Source: an uncultured Collinsella sp.
GTDB lineage: Bacteria; Actinomycetota; Coriobacteriia; Coriobacteriales; Coriobacteriaceae
DNA length: 20,005 nucleotides
NCBI GenBank assembly: GCA_902489225.1
Contig: CABTZA010000014.1
Span: 1-20,005 of the forward strand
Reading direction: 5' to 3'
In this document: positions 14,353 to 20,005 of the stretch, piece after piece
How the letters are laid out: each line of letters begins with the position of its first letter
Position numbering within the stretch: position 1 is the stretch's first letter
Made by a program: the position numbers and the translations under genes
The notes under the pieces: model-generated
Told to the model about the DNA's origin: nothing
Databases searched by the model: none
The model's input: only the letters and a program-made list of their open reading frames with translations

Positions 14353-15966
14353 ATGGCCATCATCAACAAGGGTATGTCCAGGCGTTCGTTCCTCGGCCTC
14401 ACCGGCAGCGTCGCTGCTGTCGCAGGGCTTGGTCTCACCGGCTGCGGTGGCAGCTCCAACGACGAGGGTTCCGCTTCCGGTTCCGCCGATTCCGCCAACC
14501 GTGGCGGCGGTGTGATTACCGCTGGTTCCGCTTACGCTCCGTCCAGCTTCGATCCCGCCAGCACCGGCTCCGCTGTGGGCCTGGGTGCTAACTGGCACGT
14601 CGTCGAGGGTCTCTACGGCATCGATTACCACGACTACAGCACCTTCAACGAGCTCGCCACCGACGATCCCAAGTCCGTGGACGACACTACCTTCGAGGTC
14701 ACCATCCGCAAGGGCGCCAAGTTCTCCGATGGTACCGAGGTCACTGCTGACGACGTCGTCGCTTCCTACACCGCTTGCGCTGCTTCCGCTACCTATGCTC
14801 CGTTCTTCCAGCCCTTCGAGTCCATCGAGGCCAAGGATGCCAGCACTGTAACGGTCAAGACCAAGGTCCCCAACTTCTCCCTGCTCAAGGATCGTCTGGC
14901 CATCATCCGTGTTACCCCGGCTACTCAGTCCGAGGAGGATCGCGCCAAGCAGCCGATCGGTTCCGGCCCCTGGATGTACGACTCTATCTCCGATACCGAG
15001 ATCACCCTGGTTCCCAACCCCGAGTACAACGGTGAGTATGCTGCCGAGGATAAGAAGATCCAGTACAGCATCCTGACCGACCCCACCGCTCGCGTTACCG
15101 CCCAGCAGGAAGGCTCCACGCTCGTTATGGAGCTCGTCACCGCTGACGCCGTCGACCAGCTCGAGAGCGCTGGCTGCAAGATCGACAACGTCCAGGGCTT
15201 CGGCACCCGCTTCATCATGTTCAACGTCGCCAAGGAGCCTTGGAACAACGTCAAGGTCCGTCAGGCCGTCATGTACGCGCTCGACACCGAGAAGATGATC
15301 ACCAACACCTTCGCCGGCCTTGCCACCGCTGCCAGCTGCTACCTGCCCAAGAGCTTCACCAACTATCATGAGGCTTCCACGGTGTACAAGACCGACGCCA
15401 AGAAGGCCAAGAAGCTCATCGAGGAGTCCGGCATCACCCCGGGTGCCATCACCCTGCGCACCACCGACAACGAGCAGATTAAGGGCATGGCCGCCCAGGT
15501 CAAGAACGACCTCGACGCTCTCGGCTTCGAGGTGACCATCCAGACCGATACCTCGCCGGCCACCTACGCTGCCATCGACGGCGGCGAGGCCTACGATATC
15601 CTCCTTGCCCCTGGCGATCCGTCCTGCTTCGGCGCTGACCCCGACCTGCTGCTCAACTGGTGGTACGGCGACAACGTCTGGATGCAGACCCGTTGCCCGT
15701 GGAGGGAGTCCGCTGAGTGGGAGAAGCTCCACGGTCTCATGGACGAGGCTCTTGCCGCCGAGGGCGACGAGCAGCAGAAGAAGTGGAACGAGTGCTTCGA
15801 CATCATCGCCGACAACGCTGTTCTGTACCCCGTTGTCCACGTCAAGACCGTCTCCGCTTCCTGGGACGATCCGTCTACCGCGCCCAACGGCGAGGCCCTC
15901 GATGGCTTCAAGGGCATCGGCACGACGAGCATGTCCTTCAGGGGCGTCGCGACCGTCAAGGCCTAA
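14353..15966 (+). CDS. Peptide ABC transporter substrate-binding lipoprotein (SBP family 5), Tat-type signal
   Basis: A 537-residue extracellular solute-binding protein of family 5 (OppA/DppA type) that captures oligopeptides or dipeptides for the permease encoded downstream. The signal sequence contains SRRSFLG at about 9-15, a twin-arginine motif, then a hydrophobic stretch and the lipobox LTGC with Cys31 as lipid anchor. A Gly/Ser/Asn/Asp linker follows. The family block TIRKGAKFSDGTEVTADDVVASY is clear near residues 116-138, and GSGPWMYDSI, VRQAVMYALD and DLLLNWWYG occur further on. The start at 14353 has AGGAG 5 nt upstream. Codon choice (GCC, ACC, AAG, CGT) is strongly biased, suggesting high expression. 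Substrate size and specificity cannot be read from sequence; nickel or other family-5 ligands are less likely alternatives. Confidence 0.92.
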   Translation: MAIINKGMSRRSFLGLTGSVAAVAGLGLTGCGGSSNDEGSASGSADSANRGGGVITAGSAYAPSSFDPASTGSAVGLGANWHVVEGLYGIDYHDYSTFNELATDDPKSVDDTTFEVTIRKGAKFSDGTEVTADDVVASYTACAASATYAPFFQPFESIEAKDASTVTVKTKVPNFSLLKDRLAIIRVTPATQSEEDRAKQPIGSGPWMYDSISDTEITLVPNPEYNGEYAAEDKKIQYSILTDPTARVTAQQEGSTLVMELVTADAVDQLESAGCKIDNVQGFGTRFIMFNVAKEPWNNVKVRQAVMYALDTEKMITNTFAGLATAASCYLPKSFTNYHEASTVYKTDAKKAKKLIEESGITPGAITLRTTDNEQIKGMAAQVKNDLDALGFEVTIQTDTSPATYAAIDGGEAYDILLAPGDPSCFGADPDLLLNWWYGDNVWMQTRCPWRESAEWEKLHGLMDEALAAEGDEQQKKWNECFDIIADNAVLYPVVHVKTVSASWDDPSTAPNGEALDGFKGIGTTSMSFRGVATVKA

Positions 15967-16026
15967 GACTCGTTTGAGTCATATGTGGGGCGTCGGTCGT
16001 AAGGCAACGTCCTCATAGTTGAAACA

Positions 16027-16060
16027 AAGACCCGGGCGGCCTCGATGTCGCTCGGGTCTT
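16027..16060 (+). terminator. Hairpin between binding-protein and permease genes (attenuating terminator or mRNA-stabilising stem)
   Basis: AAGACCCGGGCG (16027-16038) pairs with CGCTCGGGTCTT (16049-16060), with one G-T pair, around a 10-nt loop. Only TTG follows the pairing, so termination is likely partial. A smaller stem, GACTC-GTTT-GAGTC (15967-15980), follows the binding-protein stop directly. In such transporters, partial termination or 3'-end protection here gives excess binding protein. Confidence 0.6.
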
Positions 16061-16063
16061 GTA

Positions 16064-16081
16064 ATGAGTATCCATACTCAT
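16064..16081. repeat. Perfect 18-bp dyad upstream of the permease gene
   Basis: ATGAGTAT and ATACTCAT are exact inverted copies separated by CC. The dyad fills the interval between TTGTAA (16059-16064) and TATACC (16081-16086), which could serve as weak -35 and -10 boxes with 16-bp spacing. It could be an operator for an internal promoter, or part of the RNA structure between the two genes. Confidence 0.55.
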
Positions 16082-16121
16082 ATACCAGTTGGTCCTACCG
16101 ACAAAAGAAAGGGGAGAGAAC

Positions 16122-17078
16122 GTGAACAACTTTCTACGTTTGATTGGAAGGCGTCTCGTGGCGCTGCCGATCATGGCATTGGGCGTCCCCGTCCTGGTGT
16201 TCTTCCTTATGTCGTTCTCCAAGCCCGCCCCCGCCTATACGGCGTTGGGTGACGGTGCCTCGCCCGAGGCGGTTGCCGAGTACCATGAGAAGTATGGTCT
16301 GGACGACCCCTGGCCCGTGCGCTACGTGCGCTACATGGGCGATCTGATCCATGGTGACATGGGCACCTATGGTGCTGCTCGCAACTCCGTTGCCAAGCGC
16401 ATCTCCGCGGCCCTGCCCGTCACGATGCAGCTGACCTTCATCGGTCTTGCCATCGGCGCGGTCGTCTCGTTTTTGCTCGGCGTCATCGCGGCACTGTATC
16501 GCGATAAATGGCCGGACCAAGTGATCCGCGTCTTTTCCATCGCCGGCTTGGCAACCCCGTCGTTCTGGCTTGCCGTTCTGTTGATTCTGCTGTTCTCTTC
16601 CTACCTTAAGGTGCTCCCGGCATCCGGTGCTCTGCCTCACTTCACCACCAATCCGGCTGGCTATCTGGGACGTATGATCATGCCCGCTATCGCTCTGGCA
16701 TTCCCGCTGACGGGCCAGATGACTCGTATCGTGCGTACGGCCATGGTTGAGGAGCTCGACAAGGACTACGTCCGCATGGCCCGTGGCGCCGGCGTTCCCG
16801 AGAAGGTCGTCGTCGGCATCAACGTTTTGCGCAACGCGCTGATCACCCCGGTCACCACCCTCGGTCTTAAGATCGGTTACCTTATGGGCGGCGCCGTCGT
16901 CATCGAGGTCATCTTCAACCTCCCCGGCATGGGTACTGCGATTCTGCAGGGCGTTCAGGGCAACGAGGCGAACCTGGTTCAGGGCGTCGTCATCGTCGTT
17001 GCTCTTGCCTTCATCATCATCAACATCGTGGTTGACATGCTCTACCTGCTCATCAACCCGCGCATCAGGACGGTGTAG
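16122..17078 (+). CDS. Peptide ABC transporter permease, OppB/DppB type
   Basis: A 318-residue inner-membrane permease, the B subunit of an Opp/Dpp importer. A first helix at about 13-32 is followed by the extracytoplasmic region typical of DppB, containing YHEKYGLDDPWPVRYVRYM. The remaining helices belong to the binding-protein-dependent transport domain (BPD_transp_1), with the EAA coupling loop around DYVRMARGAGVPEKVVVGINVLRNALITP, which contacts the ATPases. It ends with a helix and NPRIRTV. The start is GTG at 16122, with AAAGGGGAG about 6 nt upstream; an upstream in-frame start at 16089 has no site. The next gene begins 3 nt after its TAG stop. Confidence 0.93.
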   Translation: MNNFLRLIGRRLVALPIMALGVPVLVFFLMSFSKPAPAYTALGDGASPEAVAEYHEKYGLDDPWPVRYVRYMGDLIHGDMGTYGAARNSVAKRISAALPVTMQLTFIGLAIGAVVSFLLGVIAALYRDKWPDQVIRVFSIAGLATPSFWLAVLLILLFSSYLKVLPASGALPHFTTNPAGYLGRMIMPAIALAFPLTGQMTRIVRTAMVEELDKDYVRMARGAGVPEKVVVGINVLRNALITPVTTLGLKIGYLMGGAVVIEVIFNLPGMGTAILQGVQGNEANLVQGVVIVVALAFIIINIVVDMLYLLINPRIRTV

Positions 17079-17081
17079 ATT

Positions 17082-19097
17082 ATGGTAAAGATTCGAGAGA
17101 AGCAAACCGAGCAGCTCGAGAAGGCTGCCTCCAAGGGGCTCAAGCTCGGTGGCTGGAAGAAGATGACGCTGTCTTCTAAGATTGCCGCCGTCGTGCTGGT
17201 GTTGGTCGCCCTGACCGCGATTCTGGCGCCCCTTCTTGCCCCCTATAGCCCGGTCGAGATTTTCACTGCTCGCCAGGCTCCCGGCAATGGATTTATCTTC
17301 GGTACCGACGATAAGGGCCGCGACATCCTGTCGCGTATGCTTTACGGTGGCCGTTACTCGCTGATCATCGGCTTCGGTGCTACTGCCATGGCTCTGGTCT
17401 GCGGCTCGGTCGTGGGCGCCCTCGCGGCGGTTTCGCGCAAGTCCGTTTCCGAGGCGATCATGCGCATCCTGGACATCATCATGTCCATCCCGGGCATCGC
17501 CCTCGCTGCCGTCTTCGTCTCCATCCTGGGCAATTCCGTGCCGTCGATCATCTTCGCCATTGGCTTTATGTACACTCCGCAGATTGCCCGTATCGTGCGC
17601 GCCAACATCGTGTCCGAGTACGGCGAGGACTATGTCCGCGCGGTCATCGTTTCCGGCGCCAAGGCTCCGTGGATTTTGATCAAGCATGTTCTGCGTAACT
17701 GCATCGCCCCGATCATGGTCTTCACCGTTACCCTGGTCGCCGACGCCATCATCTTCGAGGCCTCGCTGACCTTTATCGGCGCTGGTATCCAGGAGCCCAC
17801 CGCTACCTGGGGCAACATCCTCGCCGACGCCCGCGGTGGCGTGCTCGCTGGCCGTTGGTGGCAGGCGCTGTTCCCGGGTCTGGCTATCATGATCACCTGC
17901 CTGGCGCTCAACATCCTCTCCGAGGGCATTACCGACGCCATGGCCGCTGCTCCCTCCGCCGCCCTGGATCCGACCGATTCCTCCAAGCGCCGCGAGGCCG
18001 ACCTGCTGGTCTCCGACCCCGTTCGCGCTTACAAGGAGCAGGCTCAGTCCCTGTCCGCCCGTCTTGGCGCCCTGCGCGATGTCGAGCTCAAGCGTAACGA
18101 CCGCCATGTGCCCGATGAGTCCGTTGAGCCGATCCTTTCGGTCCGTGATTTCTGCATCCAGTTTGAGCACCACGGTGATATCAACGTCGTCGATCATGTC
18201 AACTTTGATGTCCGTCCTGGCCAGACCATGGGCCTGGTCGGTGAGTCCGGCTGCGGTAAGTCCATCACCACGCTGGCCATCATGGGCCTGACCGACGATG
18301 ACGAGCATCTTTCCGGTGAGGTTCTCTGGGAGGGCCGCGACCTGCTCAAGATGAGCAAGAAGGAGTGGTTCGGCCTGCGCGGTACCGATATCGCCATGGT
18401 CTATCAGGACGCCCTGTCCTCGCTCAACCCCTCCATGCTCATTTCCGCCCAGATGAAGCAGCTCACCAAGCGCGGCGGTACCCGTAGCGCCGAGGAGCTC
18501 CTGGAGCTCGTGGGCCTCGACCCCAAGCGTACGCTCGAGAGCTATCCGCATGAGCTTTCCGGTGGTCAGCGTCAGCGCGTTCTGATCGCTATGGCCCTTA
18601 CCCGCGACCCCAAACTGGTCATCTGCGACGAGCCCACGACCGCTCTGGACGTTACCGTCCAGAAGCAGGTCATCAAGCTGCTTAACGATCTTCAGGCCAA
18701 GCTCGGCTTTGCCATGATCTTCGTTTCGCATGACCTGGCTCTGGTCGCCGAGGTTGCCCATAACATCACGGTTATGTACGCCGGTCAGGTTATCGAGCAG
18801 GCACCCACCAAGGAGCTGCTCACTAACCCGATCCACGAGTACACCCGCGGTCTTCTGGGTTCCGTTCTGTCCATCGAGAGCGGTTCGGGCCGCCTGCACC
18901 AGGTGCCCGGCGCCGTTCCGAGCCCGCGCGATTTCCCCAAGGGCGATCGCTTCGCGCCCCGCTCGAGCCATCCGCGCATTGGCCTGGACACCCGTCCGGT
19001 CTTCAAGCGCGTGCCCGGCACCGAGCACTTCTATTCCGAGCTCCCCGACGAGGTGCTCAAGGCAAATGGTTTGACCCCTCACGCGGAGGTGATGTAG
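17082..19097 (+). CDS. Fused peptide ABC transporter permease/ATPase (DppC-DppD fusion)
   Basis: A single 671-residue protein joins an OppC/DppC permease to an OppD/DppD ATPase. Residues 1-290 are the permease: a first helix at about 34-53, FGTDDKGRDILSRMLYGGRYSL at 73-94, the EAA loop EDYVRAVIVSGAKAPWILIKHVLRN at 182-206 and later helices. A polar linker spans about 291-345. The ATPase has Walker A GESGCGKS at 387-394, signature LSGGQ at 492-496, Walker B LVICDEP at 512-518 and the switch His550. The C-terminal oligopeptide-transporter extension is kept (HEYTRGLLGSV, then GDRFAPRSSHP at 621-631), but the Cys residues usual in this motif are replaced. The reading frame is unbroken, so the fusion is real. 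Such fused forms are known in actinobacteria. The next gene begins directly after its stop. Confidence 0.94.
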   Translation: MVKIREKQTEQLEKAASKGLKLGGWKKMTLSSKIAAVVLVLVALTAILAPLLAPYSPVEIFTARQAPGNGFIFGTDDKGRDILSRMLYGGRYSLIIGFGATAMALVCGSVVGALAAVSRKSVSEAIMRILDIIMSIPGIALAAVFVSILGNSVPSIIFAIGFMYTPQIARIVRANIVSEYGEDYVRAVIVSGAKAPWILIKHVLRNCIAPIMVFTVTLVADAIIFEASLTFIGAGIQEPTATWGNILADARGGVLAGRWWQALFPGLAIMITCLALNILSEGITDAMAAAPSAALDPTDSSKRREADLLVSDPVRAYKEQAQSLSARLGALRDVELKRNDRHVPDESVEPILSVRDFCIQFEHHGDINVVDHVNFDVRPGQTMGLVGESGCGKSITTLAIMGLTDDDEHLSGEVLWEGRDLLKMSKKEWFGLRGTDIAMVYQDALSSLNPSMLISAQMKQLTKRGGTRSAEELLELVGLDPKRTLESYPHELSGGQRQRVLIAMALTRDPKLVICDEPTTALDVTVQKQVIKLLNDLQAKLGFAMIFVSHDLALVAEVAHNITVMYAGQVIEQAPTKELLTNPIHEYTRGLLGSVLSIESGSGRLHQVPGAVPSPRDFPKGDRFAPRSSHPRIGLDTRPVFKRVPGTEHFYSELPDEVLKANGLTPHAEVM

Positions 19098-19925
19098 ATG
19101 AGCGAGACCGCAGTCAACGGCGTCGAGCCGATCATCTTCCTTGATGACGTCCACGTCACCTTTAGGACCCGTACCGGCTCGATTCTGCACCCCAACCTGG
19201 TTCACGCCGTCCAGGGTGTAACGATTAAGCTCATGCCCGGACAGGCCATCGGCATCGTCGGCGAGTCTGGTTGCGGAAAGTCCACCACCGCCAACGTCAT
19301 GTGCGGCCTGCAGGCCCCCACGAGCGGCAAGGTCTACTTTAAGGGCAAGGACGTTACCAAACGTACCGCCGAGGACCGTCGCCACATGGGTCGCGTCATC
19401 TCGGTCGTGTTCCAGAACCCGGCCACGGCGCTCAATCCCCGCATGGTCGTTCGCGAGCAACTGCTCGACCCCATGCGCGTCCACAACCTGGGTACCGAGG
19501 CCGAGCAGGAGAAGCGCGTCAAGGAGCTCTTGGAGCTCACCGGTCTGCCCAGCTCCGCCGCCGAGGTTCTTCCCGGCCAGCTTTCGGGCGGCCAGCGCCA
19601 GCGCGTCGCAATTGCGCGCGCCCTGTCGCTGAACCCCGATGCCATCATCGCCGACGAGCCCACCTCGGCTCTGGACGTTTCGGTCCGCGCGCAGATTCTG
19701 AACCTGCTGACCGACCTTAAGAAGGAGCTCGGCCTGGCCATGGTGTTCATCAGCCATGACATCCAGACGGTCCGCTATATCTCTGACGACATCATCGTTA
19801 TGAATGGCGGCAAGATCGTCGAGCAGGGCGAGGCCAAGCAGGTCTTCCAGCACCCTCAGGACCCCTACACCAAGATGCTGCTCGGCGCTGCGCCGTCGCT
19901 GCTGCATCCCAAGCTCGGCGAGTAG
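19098..19925 (+). CDS. Peptide ABC transporter ATPase, OppF/DppF type (short form)
   Basis: A 275-residue ATPase, the second nucleotide-binding subunit pairing with the ATPase half of the fused protein. Walker A GESGCGKS is at 55-62, the Q-loop VVFQNP at 103-108, signature LSGGQRQR at 162-169, Walker B AIIADEPTSALD at 182-193 and the switch His220. The protein ends QDPYTKMLLGAAPSLLHPKLGE, so it stops just before the Cys-rich C-terminal extension found in many OppF/DppF proteins of about 320-340 residues. GGAGGTGAT, a near-perfect ribosome binding site within the end of the previous gene, ends 4 nt before the ATG. A hairpin follows the gene. Confidence 0.94.
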   Translation: MSETAVNGVEPIIFLDDVHVTFRTRTGSILHPNLVHAVQGVTIKLMPGQAIGIVGESGCGKSTTANVMCGLQAPTSGKVYFKGKDVTKRTAEDRRHMGRVISVVFQNPATALNPRMVVREQLLDPMRVHNLGTEAEQEKRVKELLELTGLPSSAAEVLPGQLSGGQRQRVAIARALSLNPDAIIADEPTSALDVSVRAQILNLLTDLKKELGLAMVFISHDIQTVRYISDDIIVMNGGKIVEQGEAKQVFQHPQDPYTKMLLGAAPSLLHPKLGE

Positions 19926-19941
19926 CCTCGCTTTCCCTCCC

Positions 19942-19969
19942 GTGCGCCCGGTTCCCTTGCCGGGCGCAC
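19942..19969 (+). terminator. Hairpin closing the peptide-transporter cluster
   Basis: GTGCGCCCGG (19942-19951) pairs perfectly with CCGGGCGCAC (19960-19969) around an 8-nt loop, 16 nt past the last stop codon. The stem is very GC-rich, but no T run follows (CTCCGTTGCG), so it is a probable rather than classic intrinsic terminator. I see no gene start that can be supported in the remaining bases to the window end. Confidence 0.65.
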
Positions 19970-20005
19970 CTCCGTTGCGATTTCGAAAGGTTGGGTTCAC
20001 GAGCC

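Noticed and set aside
14178..14591. A 137-codon plus-strand frame starting in the intergenic region before the binding-protein gene
   Set aside because: It runs out of frame into the binding-protein gene and becomes Arg-rich low-complexity sequence there; no good ribosome binding site.
14335..15840. A 501-codon minus-strand open frame opposite the binding-protein gene
   Set aside because: Antisense shadow of a well-supported family-5 binding protein; repetitive Gly/Val/Leu composition and no recognisable domain.
16134..20000. A 1288-codon open frame on the minus strand across the whole permease/ATPase region
   Set aside because: It lies antisense to three clear transporter genes and has a low-complexity, His/Gly/Asp/Arg-rich composition with no family motif. 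It arises because the highly biased codons of the sense genes rarely give stop codons on the opposite strand.

Overview
The window reads as an ordinary core-genome stretch of a moderately high-GC actinobacterium of the class Coriobacteriia, most likely Collinsella or a close relative. This is inferred from overall protein flavour, GC-rich third positions, strong AGGAG-type ribosome binding sites and GTG starts; no 16S rRNA or other marker is present. I see no phage, transposon, CRISPR array, tRNA or rRNA, and no island-like change of base composition.

Layout. (1) 2-460 (+): the 3' end of uvrB, closed by a strong hairpin terminator that faces a convergent minus-strand block. (2) 526-4349 (-): mrp (an Fe-S carrier ATPase), an HI0933/YhiN-type flavoprotein starting directly on the mrp stop codon, then a COG2509 flavoprotein behind a terminator-like hairpin that may lie in its leader. 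(3) 4495-6648 (-): a membrane-anchored LTA-synthase-family sulfatase-fold protein. (4) 6842-13987 (+): uvrA, preceded by a near-consensus SOS box, then a ybaK/EbsC-type deacylase, murJ (lipid II flippase) and uvrC. ybaK-murJ-uvrC are packed with 3-nt and 0-nt gaps. (5) A 365-bp non-coding region, then 14353-19925 (+): a peptide ABC transporter made of a Tat-type lipoprotein binding protein, a permease, a fused permease/ATPase and a second ATPase. A hairpin closes the cluster at 19942-19969.

How the genes fit together. All three excinuclease subunits (UvrB tail, UvrA, UvrC) lie within 14 kb, so nucleotide excision repair is locally clustered, interleaved with cell-envelope genes (murJ, the LTA-synthase-like gene). 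The transporter has all the parts of an Opp/Dpp importer. Its binding-protein gene is separated from the permease gene by a hairpin plus a perfect 18-bp dyad, a layout that would allow more binding protein than membrane components.

I did not find a convincing undescribed system. The points most worth a second look are a UvrC that lacks one of the four cysteines known to hold the UvrC Fe-S cluster and carries a Cys-containing insertion beside it; peptide-transporter ATPases that lack the C-terminal Cys motif; and several uncharacterised dyads in leaders and intergenic regions.
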